Shown here: one piece after another, positions 51,927 to 61,023 of the stretch
How the letters are laid out: the number at the start of each line of letters is the position of its first letter
Position numbering within the stretch: position 1 is the first letter of the stretch
Assembly: GCA_900548855.1 (NCBI GenBank)
Contig: URMF01000017.1
Span: 1-61,023 of the forward strand
Direction: 5' to 3'
From: an uncultured Eubacteriales bacterium
Lineage (GTDB): Bacteria; Bacillota; Clostridia; Lachnospirales; Lachnospiraceae
Length of the DNA stretch: 61,023 nt
Made by a program: the position numbers and the translations under genes
Notes under the pieces: model-generated
Seen by the model: the letters and a program-made list of their open reading frames with translations, nothing else
What the model was told of the DNA's origin: nothing
Database searches by the model: none

Positions 51927-52883
51927 CTAATCTATGATATGTTTTTGAAATAACCGGTTTAACATATAATCAAGTATTTCATCCTCGGATGAAAAGACCG
52001 TTCTGTCTATCCATGTAACCTCTTTCTCACGGCGGAACCATGTCAGCTGGCGTTTTGCAAAATGGCGGGTGTCACGCTTTAGAATATAAACTGCTTCTTC
52101 CAAAGAGCACTCTTCACTCAGATAAGATATGATTTCCTTATATCCCAGCCCCTGCATAGAGACCATATCCGGTTTGCAGCCATAATCTAAAAGTCTCTGC
52201 ACTTCTTCAATCAATCCCTGTTCTATCATAGTATCGATGCGTTCTTCAATTCGTTTATACAAAACCTCCCTGTCGTCATTGAGCACAAAATATTCAAAGT
52301 TATAGGGAGATTCCTTTTGCCGCTGTGTCTTGTTATGTTCCGAAATCGGATACCCTGTGTCATGGTAAAATTCCAAAGCGCGGATAACACGCTTCACATT
52401 ATTCTCATGTATCTCTTCATAGGATACCGGGTCAACCTTCTTTAACTCTTCATGTAATGCATGAGCGCCATACATTTCGTAATAAGCTACTAATTTCTCC
52501 CGATAGGAAGAAACTTCCGTCTCTTCAAAAGAAATGTCATATAAAAGAGACTGAATATAAAATCCGGTTCCCCCTGTCACAATGGGAATCCTTCCTCTGG
52601 AATATATTGCATGTATCGCCTGCTTTGCCATGGTCTGGAAAGCAGTTACATTAAAATCCTCCGTTGGATTCAATACATCAATCAGATGATGCGGGATTCC
52701 TTCTGTTTCTTCTGGTTTTATTTTAGCAGTTCCTATATCCATATAACGGTACACCTGCATGGAATCTGCCGAAATTATCTCGCCCCCTATCGCTTTTGCC
52801 AGCCTGATAGACAATGCGGTTTTTCCCACAGCAGTGGGCCCGGTTAATATGACCAGAGGCTTTTTGGTTGTCTGAATCTGCAT
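51927..52883 (-). CDS. miaA: tRNA dimethylallyltransferase MiaA
   Basis: MiaA adds an isopentenyl group to A37 of tRNAs reading codons that begin with U. The P-loop GPTAVGKT lies near residues 15-22, followed by DSMQVYRYMDIGTAK and GGTGFYIQ. The modified base is later completed by MiaB, which is also in this window. ATG 52883 has an AGAGG site at good distance; a GTG three codons earlier is also possible. The length is 318 residues. Hfq, often next to miaA, is absent. Confidence 0.94.
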   Translation of the reverse strand: MQIQTTKKPLVILTGPTAVGKTALSIRLAKAIGGEIISADSMQVYRYMDIGTAKIKPEETEGIPHHLIDVLNPTEDFNVTAFQTMAKQAIHAIYSRGRIPIVTGGTGFYIQSLLYDISFEETEVSSYREKLVAYYEMYGAHALHEELKKVDPVSYEEIHENNVKRVIRALEFYHDTGYPISEHNKTQRQKESPYNFEYFVLNDDREVLYKRIEERIDTMIEQGLIEEVQRLLDYGCKPDMVSMQGLGYKEIISYLSEECSLEEAVYILKRDTRHFAKRQLTWFRREKEVTWIDRTVFSSEDEILDYMLNRLFQKHIID

Positions 52884-52898
52884 TTTATTCACATCCTC

Positions 52899-54914
52899 TT
52901 AATTCTGGATTCTCTTAAATTTTCGCTCTAATTCCGTCTTTGTAAGGGAAATCATGGTCGGTCTGCCGTGAGGGCAGTTGTACGGATTATCCAGTGCTAA
53001 CATTTCGTCAATCAACTTGTCTGCCTCCATGGCAGTAATTTCCGTGTTTCCTTTTATGGCTGCTTTACACGCCATACTGGAAAGCTTTTCCACAAAGAAA
53101 TCAATGCTCAATTTTCCCCTGTCCTCTGTTAAGGCATTTAACAGTGAATCAAATAAGAACTGCGGGTCCACTCCCATAATATCATCCGGTACGGCTCTTA
53201 CCACAATGGAATCATCTCCAAAAGCTTCTATATCAAAACCGGTCTGTTCAAATAATTCCATATGGCTGTGAACTGCTTCGTATTCCACACTGTCTAAATG
53301 TAATACCTTGGGAGGCAGAAGCTGCTGGGAAAGCACCTGCTTATTCTGCTGCTGCTTCATTAACCGTTCAAACATAACCTTTTCATGAGCGGCATGCTGG
53401 TCTACAATATACAGCTTCTCATCATATTCAATCATCCAGTAGGTTTTAAATACCTGCCCGATGAGACGATGCTTTTTTCTGGCATCCTCCGAAATAAACT
53501 GTTCCACCGGCATCACCATCTGTTCATTTGTTCCCTCTAGCGGAGTGTCCTCTGCTTTGACGGGCACACCAGTATTCTGCGAATTAGTGTCTATAGGCTT
53601 CTCCTTTTCCATTGGAAATTCCGGCTGTATTTGCTGTACAATCCGGCTGGTATCCTGTTTTATAAAAGGTTCCTTTTGACTGTTTGCCTGGGATATATCC
53701 GTCTTCTGATTTGTTTTTGGAATTTCTGGTTTGGGAATATTCTGAGAAGCCTGTGCCTGCCGGGTCTTTTTTTGTATCTCTGCCTGGTGACTGGCAACTG
53801 CCTGCTGGTAGCGGACTGCCCTCGCTTCTTTTTCAAAAGGCTCTGGCACGCGAAGGGTACTCTGCCTCTGTTGTTCTATGGTTATGGCACGATCTTCCTT
53901 TGCCGTCCGCAAGGAAACATCCTGAATCATTTCCTCTTCTAATAGCGCCTTTCTCACACTCTCCTTTACAAACCCGAAAAGCTGCTCGCCATCCGCATAT
54001 TTAAATTCCATTTTAGTAGGATGGACATTAACATCCAGTTTATTGCTATCCAGGGTAAAATGCAATGCGGTAAATGGAAATTTGTGAATCATGACAAAGG
54101 ACTTGTAAGCCTCTTCAATCGCCTTGGTCACAATATTGCTTCGGATATATCTCCCATTTACAAAATAGTGTTCAAAGCTGCGGTTTCCTTTGGATACATA
54201 GGCTTTTCCAATGTAGCCCTCCACCGTAAAATCACCCACAGAGCGTTTCACTGGCAACAGATTGGCAGATACATCCTTTCCATAAATGTGATAAATAACG
54301 TCCTGGAGCTTGCCGTTTCCTGATGTAGCAATTTTGTTGCTTCCGTTTATAATATATTTAAAGGAAACCTCCGGATGGGATAAAGAAAGCCTTGTAATCA
54401 GTTCGGTAATATAGCTCCCTTCCGTCATAGCAGTCTTTAAAAACTTCTTTCTTGCCGGAACATTATAGAACAAATTCCGGACAATAATTGTTGTTCCGGC
54501 AGGGGCGCCAATTTCCTCGCTGGAAATTTCTTTACTTCCATGAATTTCATAACGGATTCCTGTCAAGGCATGGGCAGTTTTTGTGATACACTCCACCTGT
54601 GATACTGCAGCAATACTTGCCAAAGCTTCGCCACGAAAACCCAATGAGCTTACACTTAACAAATCCTCGATTGTCATGATTTTGCTGGTAGCATGACGCA
54701 CAAAGGCGGTTGGAACCTCTTCCTTTTCAATACCGGCGCCATTATCCGTAATCCGTATAAAGGACATGCCGCCTTCTTTGATTTCTACTGTAATGGCGGT
54801 TGCTCCCGCATCTATGGCATTTTCGACTAATTCCTTTACCACGGAGGATGGCCGCTCCACTACCTCACCGGCTGCTATTTTATTTATGGTTGATTGGTCT
54901 AAAACCTTTATCAT
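52899..54914 (-). CDS. mutL: DNA mismatch repair protein MutL
   Basis: MutL is the endonuclease and matchmaker of mismatch repair. The GHKL ATPase N-terminus (ELVENAIDAGA, DNGAGIEKEE, GFRGEALASI) precedes a 200-residue Gln/Lys-rich linker. The C-terminal metal endonuclease motif DQHAAHEKVMFE is present, with ACKAAIKGN and CPHGRPT. It therefore cuts DNA itself, as in Bacillus. The length is 671 residues. It lies 15 bases upstream of miaA. Confidence 0.96.
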   Translation of the reverse strand: MIKVLDQSTINKIAAGEVVERPSSVVKELVENAIDAGATAITVEIKEGGMSFIRITDNGAGIEKEEVPTAFVRHATSKIMTIEDLLSVSSLGFRGEALASIAAVSQVECITKTAHALTGIRYEIHGSKEISSEEIGAPAGTTIIVRNLFYNVPARKKFLKTAMTEGSYITELITRLSLSHPEVSFKYIINGSNKIATSGNGKLQDVIYHIYGKDVSANLLPVKRSVGDFTVEGYIGKAYVSKGNRSFEHYFVNGRYIRSNIVTKAIEEAYKSFVMIHKFPFTALHFTLDSNKLDVNVHPTKMEFKYADGEQLFGFVKESVRKALLEEEMIQDVSLRTAKEDRAITIEQQRQSTLRVPEPFEKEARAVRYQQAVASHQAEIQKKTRQAQASQNIPKPEIPKTNQKTDISQANSQKEPFIKQDTSRIVQQIQPEFPMEKEKPIDTNSQNTGVPVKAEDTPLEGTNEQMVMPVEQFISEDARKKHRLIGQVFKTYWMIEYDEKLYIVDQHAAHEKVMFERLMKQQQNKQVLSQQLLPPKVLHLDSVEYEAVHSHMELFEQTGFDIEAFGDDSIVVRAVPDDIMGVDPQFLFDSLLNALTEDRGKLSIDFFVEKLSSMACKAAIKGNTEITAMEADKLIDEMLALDNPYNCPHGRPTMISLTKTELERKFKRIQN

Positions 54915-54952
54915 GGGATTCTCCTTCTAATGCTTTTCCATACATCTATTTT

Positions 54953-55783
54953 CTAAAGTCCGTTTATTACTACTTCATTCATTTCCTGTGCATCTAAATT
55001 TTCTACAAACCAGAAAAACCACACCTTTCCCTGTTCATTTTTTATTTCTATTACCGTGTCAACCGGCTGGCCACTTATATCCACATTTTGGACTCTGGAT
55101 GTATCTAAAACGCCAAAAGCCGGATATTGTCCTGATTTATTCACTGATTCAATATGGCTGTTTATAATACTGTTCTCTATATCCGCTAACATAGTTTCTT
55201 CTTCTGTATATTCTTTATTAGCTAGTGCTGAATTCCAGTCATCATTATCATATATAATCTTCCGGCTGCCATATGTATAATAGCGTCCATCCTGTTTAAA
55301 AAATTCATAGGATATTATCTGCTCGTCATTTTTATAAAAAACAACGGCATATTTTTTTGCATCAAAACGATACAATTCTGTCATTCCCTTTTCTGTTTTT
55401 ATATTAGAAACTGCATCATTTAAATCCTTATATGCCTTTCCTCCAATTGAATTTTGATAAGTACACACATTTATGTTATGTCCAGAATGTGTTGGAAGTG
55501 TGGGAGTTGGAATTAATAAGGAAAATGAAAATATAAATAATATTATAGATAATAAATTTATAATTATTATTTTGAATTTTATATGTTTTCTATTAATAAA
55601 AAATTTAGCCTGTAAAAGGGAGGCGATAATGATAATAAGCAAAATTCCCACTAAAAAAGCTGGTGTCTGAAATTTTTTTGAATCAATAAACCCTGATATT
55701 ACCACGACAAGCGACATCAGACCTGCCAGTATGAATAGTATCGTTGTAATAACAGAGATTACCTTGCAAGCTCCTTCCTTCAT
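54953..55783 (-). CDS. Hypothetical membrane protein between mutS and mutL
   Basis: I do not recognise this 276-residue protein. Three hydrophobic helices occupy about residues 8-32, 42-65 and 73-95, then a polar domain of about 180 residues with alternating strands follows. There is no lipobox or catalytic motif. The ATG at 55783 has GGAGGAAAGG directly upstream, better than a start five codons earlier. The composition is noticeably more AT-rich than mutS and mutL around it, so this looks like a lineage-specific insertion into the mutS-mutL cluster. Confidence 0.65.
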   Translation of the reverse strand: MKEGACKVISVITTILFILAGLMSLVVVISGFIDSKKFQTPAFLVGILLIIIIASLLQAKFFINRKHIKFKIIIINLLSIILFIFSFSLLIPTPTLPTHSGHNINVCTYQNSIGGKAYKDLNDAVSNIKTEKGMTELYRFDAKKYAVVFYKNDEQIISYEFFKQDGRYYTYGSRKIIYDNDDWNSALANKEYTEEETMLADIENSIINSHIESVNKSGQYPAFGVLDTSRVQNVDISGQPVDTVIEIKNEQGKVWFFWFVENLDAQEMNEVVINGL

Positions 55784-55852
55784 AATCCTTTCCTCCATAA
55801 TAAAGTATTTATCATCCTTGTTCTAATAATTATTTTGCAAACCACCTTCGTT

Positions 55853-55873
55853 AAAAACTTCCGCCCACAGCGG
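55853..55873 (-). terminator. Weak terminator after mutS
   Basis: On the minus strand CCGC and GCGG (55873-55870 and 55864-55861) form a short GC-rich stem followed by AAGTTTTTAA. The stem is only four pairs, so it may be partial. Confidence 0.3.
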
Positions 55874-55904
55874 CTAAAGTATTTACTGCCTAAAATTTCT
55901 CTTT

Positions 55905-58556
55905 TTATTTTAACCGCTCCTGTAAATCATTCAGATACAGCAATGCCTTCATCGGTGTCATATTGGATAAATCCAATGCCTTAATATCTGCCACAACACT
56001 GGATTCCTCAGCATTGCCAAACAGAGATAACTGACCGTCTGTATCTTTGTTATTTCCCTTTTTGCCATTTCTCTTTGCTGTATTTTCCAGCATCTTTGGC
56101 ATAATGTCTGCCGCTGCGGTAACGGTAATATCGTGTTCCGATAATTCGTCAGCAATCTCCCTTGCTCTTGCCAGTACCACCTCCGGCACCCCGGCAAGCT
56201 TTGCCACCTGGATACCATAGCTTTTATCCGCACCGCCTTTGATAATCTTACGCAGGAAGACTATGTCTTCTCCGGATTCCTTGACCGAAATACAGTAATT
56301 ATTCACACTTTCGAGTTTTCCCTCTAATTCTGTCAATTCATGGTAATGGGTGGCAAATAAAGTCTTTGCGCCCAATAAATCCTTAGAGCTTATGTATTCA
56401 ACCACCGCCCAGGCAATGGAAAGTCCGTCATAGGTAGAGGTTCCCCTTCCGATTTCATCTAAAATCAGCAGACTGTTGGCGGTAGCATTCCGCAGGATAT
56501 TGGCAACCTCGCTCATTTCCACCATAAAAGTACTCTGTCCGGAGGCCAAATCATCGGATGCCCCTACACGGGTAAAAATGCGGTCTACAATACCGATATC
56601 CGCCGACTGTGCCGGTACATAAGAGCCAATCTGTGCCATTAACACGATTAACGCCACCTGTCGCATATAGGTGGATTTACCGGCCATATTCGGTCCGGTG
56701 ATGATGGATACCCGGTTTAAATCGTTGTCCAATAACGTGTCATTGGTGATAAAGGAATCATTATCCAGCACCTTTTCCACCACCGGATGGCGTCCCTCCC
56801 TAATTTCAATCCGCCCCTCCTCGTTGATGGATGGACGGACAAAATGATTCTTCTCCGCAACGTAAGCCAGGGATGCCAAAGCATCCAAATCCGCAATAAT
56901 TTTTGCCGCCTTCTGCACCCGTTTCACTTCTTTTGCAAGATTATCCCGGAGTTCTACAAACAAATCGTATTCCAGACCAAATAAACGGTCTTCTGCGCCC
57001 AGAATCTTGCCGGCAATATCCTCCAGCTCATCAGAAGAATACCTCTCTGAATTAGCAAGTGTCTGCTTCCGGATAAAATGTTCCGGCACCATATTTTTAA
57101 AGGAATTTGTGACATCAAAATAATACCCAAAGACCTTATTGAATTTAATCTTCAGATTCTTAATTCCGGTAGCTTCCCGCTCTTTTGTTTCTAACTCAAT
57201 CAGCCAGTTCTTTCCATCCGTTTTTGCATTTTTTAGCATGTCCACGGTTTCGTTATAACCGTCCCTGATGATACCGCCTTCTTTTACAAGGATGGGAGGC
57301 TCCTCCACAATTGCTGCTTCAACCGCTGCATACAGGTCAGTCAGCTCATCCAATTCCTGCTCATATTCCGCCAAAAGCCCCTTGTCAAACTCCTGCAAAA
57401 TTGTTCTCACATGGGGTAAAATGGCTATGGAATTTTTAAAGGCAATCAAATCCCTTGGATTTGCTGTTTTTAACGTAATTCGTGTCATCAGGCGCTCTAA
57501 ATCATAGACCGCACTTAAGTACTCTCTCAATTCATCCCGAGTTATCATGGAATTGTTAAGTAACTCAATGGCATCTAAACGGTTTTCAATCCTTTCCTTG
57601 CGAATACAGGGCTGTTCCACCATGGAACGAAGCATTCTGGCACCCATTGCGGTCTTGGTTTTATCCAGTACCCAGAGCAGGGAACCCCGTTTGTTTTTAT
57701 CCCGCATGGTTTCGCAAAGCTCCAGATTGCGTCTGGAAGCACTGTCCAACACGACAAAATCTTCCACATGATAGGTACTAATATGATTAATATGGTCCAC
57801 AGAGCCCTTCTGGGTGTCCTTTAAATAATAAAGCAGACAGCCGACGGAACGAACCGCATTTGGAGAATCCTTTAAGCCTAATCCCTCCAGATTCATCATG
57901 TGAAACTGGTCCTTGATTAAACGTTCATCCATATCATAATCGTAATACCAGTCCTCCATTACGGTAATCATGGTATGATCTTTTTCTCGAAGATTTAAGA
58001 GACTGATACCGATACTTCCGTTTTCCTCTAAAGAAACCTCTTCATTTACCAATATCTCCACCGGAGCAAACTTGGAAATCTCATCCATTACCTTGGAAAG
58101 GGATTCCACCTCAGTGGTAAAGAAATCACCGGTAGTAATATCTGCAAAGGAAATGCCATATCTGTCAGCATAAAAAATACTCATCAGATAGTTGTTTTTT
58201 GTCTCGTTAAGGCTTCCAACACTCATATTGGTTCCAGGCGTTACAATCTGTACAACCTCACGTTTTACAAGCCCTTTTGCCTGCTTAGGGTCTTCCACCT
58301 GTTCACAAATGGCAACCTTATACCCCTTTTCCACCAGACGGTTCATATAATTTTCATAAGCATGATAAGGAATCCCACACATTGGAGCACGTTCTTCCAT
58401 ACCGCAGTCTTTTCCGGTTAAAGTGATTTCCAGCTCCCTCGATGCAGTAATGGCATCCTCAAAGAACATTTCGTAAAAATCACCTAAGCGGTAAAATAGA
58501 ATACAATCCTTATATTCTTCCTTTGTTTTGCAGTACATTTCCATCATTGGTGTCAT
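55905..58556 (-). CDS. mutS: DNA mismatch repair protein MutS
   Basis: MutS recognises mismatches. The start TPMMEMYCKTKEEYKDCILFYRLGDFYEMFFEDA contains the mismatch-wedge FYE, the ATPase domain has GPNMAGKSTYMRQ, and DEIGRGTSTYDG is the Walker B. The length is 883 residues. A low-complexity Lys/Asn patch precedes the last 35 residues. Its start ATG lacks a strong ribosome site, and the upstream in-frame sequence has no other start. It is separated from mutL by a hypothetical membrane gene. Confidence 0.95.
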   Translation of the reverse strand: MTPMMEMYCKTKEEYKDCILFYRLGDFYEMFFEDAITASRELEITLTGKDCGMEERAPMCGIPYHAYENYMNRLVEKGYKVAICEQVEDPKQAKGLVKREVVQIVTPGTNMSVGSLNETKNNYLMSIFYADRYGISFADITTGDFFTTEVESLSKVMDEISKFAPVEILVNEEVSLEENGSIGISLLNLREKDHTMITVMEDWYYDYDMDERLIKDQFHMMNLEGLGLKDSPNAVRSVGCLLYYLKDTQKGSVDHINHISTYHVEDFVVLDSASRRNLELCETMRDKNKRGSLLWVLDKTKTAMGARMLRSMVEQPCIRKERIENRLDAIELLNNSMITRDELREYLSAVYDLERLMTRITLKTANPRDLIAFKNSIAILPHVRTILQEFDKGLLAEYEQELDELTDLYAAVEAAIVEEPPILVKEGGIIRDGYNETVDMLKNAKTDGKNWLIELETKEREATGIKNLKIKFNKVFGYYFDVTNSFKNMVPEHFIRKQTLANSERYSSDELEDIAGKILGAEDRLFGLEYDLFVELRDNLAKEVKRVQKAAKIIADLDALASLAYVAEKNHFVRPSINEEGRIEIREGRHPVVEKVLDNDSFITNDTLLDNDLNRVSIITGPNMAGKSTYMRQVALIVLMAQIGSYVPAQSADIGIVDRIFTRVGASDDLASGQSTFMVEMSEVANILRNATANSLLILDEIGRGTSTYDGLSIAWAVVEYISSKDLLGAKTLFATHYHELTELEGKLESVNNYCISVKESGEDIVFLRKIIKGGADKSYGIQVAKLAGVPEVVLARAREIADELSEHDITVTAAADIMPKMLENTAKRNGKKGNNKDTDGQLSLFGNAEESSVVADIKALDLSNMTPMKALLYLNDLQERLK

Positions 58557-58599
58557 TTGTGTTTGCTCGCTTTCTTTAAATTCTGAGTCAGATAAATAG

Positions 58600-59043
58600 T
58601 TAATACATTTCTACAATTACGGTTTCATCCAGCCAGTCGTTAGAATCGCTGCTGTATATGCTTTTTGCCACTTCATCAAAGGAAATGTCTTTGTTATTGG
58701 TCAATACAACGAAATGGCTTTCACCAGCAGCACTTGGCATTGTTCCTTTTAATCCTAAACGGTACTTGTATGTAATGCCGTTTGTTTTCCATGTTCCGTC
58801 ACGCATTTCATAATAATTTTGTAAAATACCATTCGCATCGGAAATTTCATAGCTGCTTACAATATCATCCGTATCGAAACCATCCTGTTTATCTGCATTC
58901 TCATTGATGTTAGAAATTTCATGTCGGTTTGCAGGCTTATCCGTTCCACAGCCATTATTGAAGGCAAGCATTGCAAAACAAATAAGCAACATTAAATTTT
59001 TTATTCCTTTTGTTTTTTGGTGTGTTTGCAGCTTTACCTTCAT
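58600..59043 (-). CDS. Hypothetical lipoprotein
   Basis: I do not recognise the family. The 147-residue product has a signal (KNLMLLICFAMLAFNNGC) with a plausible lipobox ending in Cys near residue 32. The mature part is polar, with no conserved motif I know. ATG 59043 follows GGAGG, and the upstream reading of nine codons includes the ribosome site. It lies between mutS and another hypothetical gene and may be carried by the AT-rich insert. LspA in this window would process it. Confidence 0.65.
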   Translation of the reverse strand: MKVKLQTHQKTKGIKNLMLLICFAMLAFNNGCGTDKPANRHEISNINENADKQDGFDTDDIVSSYEISDANGILQNYYEMRDGTWKTNGITYKYRLGLKGTMPSAAGESHFVVLTNNKDISFDEVAKSIYSSDSNDWLDETVIVEMY

Positions 59044-59171
59044 TGTGCCAACCTCCATTCTCAAAATCAATCATAGCCTGCCTGCTAAAACCCTATTTTT
59101 AATGTATCAAAATCAAAAACCCTGCTTTTTAATTTTGTGATATGCTTCTCCTGCTATTTATACATTCCATT

Positions 59172-59200
59172 ATTATACTTTTATTTCAAAATCTTATCCA
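59172..59200 (-). promoter_or_regulatory. Possible promoter before the lipoprotein gene
   Basis: On the minus strand TGGATA (59200-59195) and a perfect TATAAT (59177-59172) are 17 bases apart. The -35 matches consensus at four of six positions. Confidence 0.35.
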
Positions 59201-59251
59201 GGTTTTTGGCAGGTTTTATTATAGCATAATTTAATGCGTTACAATACAAAA

Positions 59252-59848
59252 TTACTTTATAATATCAATCAGTTTCAACCGTTTGCTCTTAGCAGCTGCT
59301 AATATATCAATTACACCTTCTGGTGACGTATTTTTTGAGGTAATAAAGCTTGTGTCCGGTAATGCATCACAGGCAAAGTCTCCCTTTATAAAATCATAAT
59401 AGCAGACATATATGCCCCCACCGATTCCGTGAACAGATAAACAGGGAACTGCCTTTATACGGTACACTTCAGCACAAGGAGCCGTTTTTAATAAGTCTTT
59501 CAAAACAAAAACGATAATGAATGCAAGAACCACTAATGAACCTATTAAATATGTTTTCAAATTAAATGCAGCATCACTGACACTACTTTTTACAATACCA
59601 ATGATAAATATTACTAAATATATTACTATTCCAATTAAGATTGCCCGTAAGCTATGCCTTAAACGCTCTTTCATTGTGATTTCTGTATAGCCTGCTGGTG
59701 TTTTCAATAAGTGCTTTACATCATCTGGTAATTGTTGTGCAATATCCCATGCCCTTTTTCGGTTCCATTCCCTTACCTGCCATAGTATAAGTAATGGAAT
59801 GGATATTACAATTATTAATACAAATATTATTGGTAATAAATCCTCCAT
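59252..59848 (-). CDS. Hypothetical membrane protein
   Basis: I do not recognise this 198-residue protein. Helices lie at residues 3-23, 68-87 and 99-120, followed by a C-terminal roughly 75-residue domain with a GIGGGIYVC strand. It has a GAGGGGATAAC stretch upstream of its ATG. The gene stands between miaB and the lipoprotein gene, with more than 100 bases of spacer on each side. No catalytic or transport motif is visible. Confidence 0.6.
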   Translation of the reverse strand: MEDLLPIIFVLIIVISIPLLILWQVREWNRKRAWDIAQQLPDDVKHLLKTPAGYTEITMKERLRHSLRAILIGIVIYLVIFIIGIVKSSVSDAAFNLKTYLIGSLVVLAFIIVFVLKDLLKTAPCAEVYRIKAVPCLSVHGIGGGIYVCYYDFIKGDFACDALPDTSFITSKNTSPEGVIDILAAAKSKRLKLIDIIK

Positions 59849-59954
59849 AGTTATCCCCTCAGCTTAGTTAATTCCTTAAAATTTTAACAGCTGTATTACT
59901 GCCAGTCCAGGCTGGACCATTCTCTGTATGCCTGGCTCCTTGCTCCGATTCCCA

Positions 59955-61023
59955 TTAAACAAGTTCCCCAAGGTAATAAAACCCTTTTGCCTTTGTAAGC
60001 TTCACATTCTGAAAAGTTCCAATCAAGGATTTGTCCCCTGGAAAATGCACCAGTAAATTATTAGAAAGCCTTCCGGTTAACAGGTTTTCATCCTGCTCGT
60101 CTAACCCTTCCACTAAAACCTCCAAAGTCTTTCCCTCATCCTTGCTGCAGGTTTCCTTTGCAATCTCCTGTACTTCTTTTAACAGACGATCAAAACGTGC
60201 CTTAATCTCCTCTTCCGTTGCCTGAAATTCCATAGCTGCTGCCGGAGTTCCTGTCCGTTTAGAATAAATAAAGGTAAACGCAGAATCAAACCGTACCCTT
60301 CTTACCACATCTATTGTATCCTCAAAATCCTCTTCGGTCTCCGTTGGAAAACCGACAATAATATCGCTGGTCAGAGAAATATCTGGTATTGCAGTTTTGA
60401 TTTTCTCTACCAATGCCAGATAATCTTCTTTTGTGTAACGGCGGTTCATATCTTTAAGGACTTTCGTACTTCCGGACTGCATCGGTAAATGGAGATGCTT
60501 GCAAATCTTTTTTGATTTTGCCATAACCGCAATCAGCTCATCGGATAAATCCTTTGGATGGGAAGTCATAAAACGAATCCGTTTTAATCCGTCTATCTGT
60601 TCTACCTGCTCCAGCAGCTGTGCAAAAGTAATCGGTTCCTCTAAATTCTTGCCATAGGAATTCACATTTTGTCCCAACAGCATAACCTCTACGACACCAT
60701 CTGCCACCAGATGTTCAATTTCTGCAATAATGTCCTCCGGCTTTCTGGAACGCTCCCTGCCCCTTACATATGGCACAATACAATAGCTGCAGAAATTATT
60801 GCAGCCAAACATAATATTCACGCCACATTTAAAGTCGTATTTGCGGTCGCTTGGCAAATCCTCCACGATTTCAGAGGTGCCTTCCCAGATATCAATTATC
60901 ATTCCCTTGGAACTCAGCTTATTCTCAATCAGTTCTGCCAGCTTAAATACATTATGGGTGCCGAAAATGATATCCACATGGCGGTAGCTCTTTTTAATCT
61001 TTTCCACCACCAGGCTTTCCTGC
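59955..61023 (-). CDS. miaB: tRNA-2-methylthio-N6-dimethylallyladenosine synthase MiaB (partial)
   Basis: MiaB adds a methylthio group to the isopentenylated A37 made by MiaA. The radical SAM motif is C-x3-C-x2-C in GCNNFCSYCIVPYVRGRERSR, and the C-terminal TRAM domain is present (GKTLEVLVEGLDEQ). The window edge cuts the N-terminus, so only the last about 356 residues are seen. The reading frame stays open to base 61022, giving QESLVVEKIKKSYRHVDIIFG. MiaA and MiaB are both in the window. Confidence 0.95.
   Translation of the reverse strand, partial: QESLVVEKIKKSYRHVDIIFGTHNVFKLAELIENKLSSKGMIIDIWEGTSEIVEDLPSDRKYDFKCGVNIMFGCNNFCSYCIVPYVRGRERSRKPEDIIAEIEHLVADGVVEVMLLGQNVNSYGKNLEEPITFAQLLEQVEQIDGLKRIRFMTSHPKDLSDELIAVMAKSKKICKHLHLPMQSGSTKVLKDMNRRYTKEDYLALVEKIKTAIPDISLTSDIIVGFPTETEEDFEDTIDVVRRVRFDSAFTFIYSKRTGTPAAAMEFQATEEEIKARFDRLLKEVQEIAKETCSKDEGKTLEVLVEGLDEQDENLLTGRLSNNLLVHFPGDKSLIGTFQNVKLTKAKGFYYLGELV

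Noticed and set aside
53631..54004. Plus-strand ORFs inside mutL
   Set aside because: They are antisense to the mutL linker, composed of unusual Cys/Phe/Leu-rich sequence, and have no start signals.
55801..55885. Direct repeat TAAAGTATTTA at 55801 and 55875
   Set aside because: It is an 11-base AT-rich match that could arise by chance, and it does not flank the hypothetical gene as target-site duplications would.
59905..59917. GTCCAG-G-CTGGAC dyad after miaB
   Set aside because: The one-base centre allows only a 4-bp RNA stem and no T-run follows, so I do not call it a terminator or operator.

Overview
The window looks like a stretch of chromosome from a low-to-moderate GC Gram-positive Clostridia, most likely Lachnospiraceae. 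This is inferred from gene content and order: smc-ftsY, radical SAM/DUF2344/RNase G/rplU-prp-rpmA-obgE, sepF-divIVA, mreC-mreD-PBP2-minCDE-rodA, and miaB-mutS-mutL-miaA, together with TTG/GTG starts backed by strong Shine-Dalgarno sites. No outer-membrane genes, phage module, IS element, tRNA, rRNA or CRISPR array is visible. The genus cannot be named from this alone.

Layout. (1) 59-7568, plus strand: plsX, rnc, smc, a one-TM hypothetical and ftsY (lipid synthesis, RNA processing, chromosome organisation, SRP receptor). (2) 7617-14918: threonine dehydratase overlapping a ferredoxin/ASKHA (RACo-like) protein, a serine beta-lactamase-fold protein, a WalJ/YycJ-type metallo-hydrolase, and the ACT (UPF0237) + UPF0210 pair. 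(3) 15076-23566: a small membrane protein, a B12-type radical SAM protein with its DUF2344 partner, RNase G, a coiled-coil hypothetical, then the L21 leader with rplU-prp-rpmA, a strong terminator, an unusual hairpin/repeat spacer, obgE, a second hairpin/60-bp tandem repeat spacer, and yhbY. (4) 23638-26932: nadD, yqeK, rsfS, an HD-GYP-like membrane phosphodiesterase and a small hypothetical. (5) 27042-28183: divergent lexA and a yneA-like LysM gene, with LexA-box-like palindromes between them. (6) 28339-33453: a large secreted thioester-domain/Cna_B-repeat surface protein, an overlapping divergent sortase, and a Xer-type tyrosine recombinase.

From 33489 to the right edge nearly everything is on the minus strand, so it is best read from right to left. 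miaB (cut by the window edge), two hypotheticals, mutS, a membrane hypothetical, mutL, miaA and a PLP (methionine gamma-lyase-like) gene come first. They are followed by the shape and division operon: DUF4321, mreC, mreD, PBP2, minC, minD, minE, rodA, mgsA, a D,D-carboxypeptidase lipoprotein and a small P-loop protein. The last operon is HlyD-like, yggS, sepF, divIVA, aroB, lspA and rluD. The only plus-strand gene here is a DUF378 membrane protein at 40555.

How the genes work together. The right half is a nearly complete lateral-wall elongation and division-site-selection toolkit (MreCD, PBP2, RodA, MinCDE, SepF, DivIVA, Lsp). The SOS pair lexA/yneA-like would couple DNA damage to division arrest, and mutS/mutL provide mismatch repair. 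The rplU block encodes its own L27-processing protease (Prp), and L27 carries the cleavable N-terminus.

The least explained items are the surface adhesin with a divergent sortase but no LPXTG motif, four acidic repeats at the end of DivIVA, the repeat-bearing spacers on both sides of obgE, and the ASKHA protein beside threonine dehydratase with no corrinoid partner gene in view.
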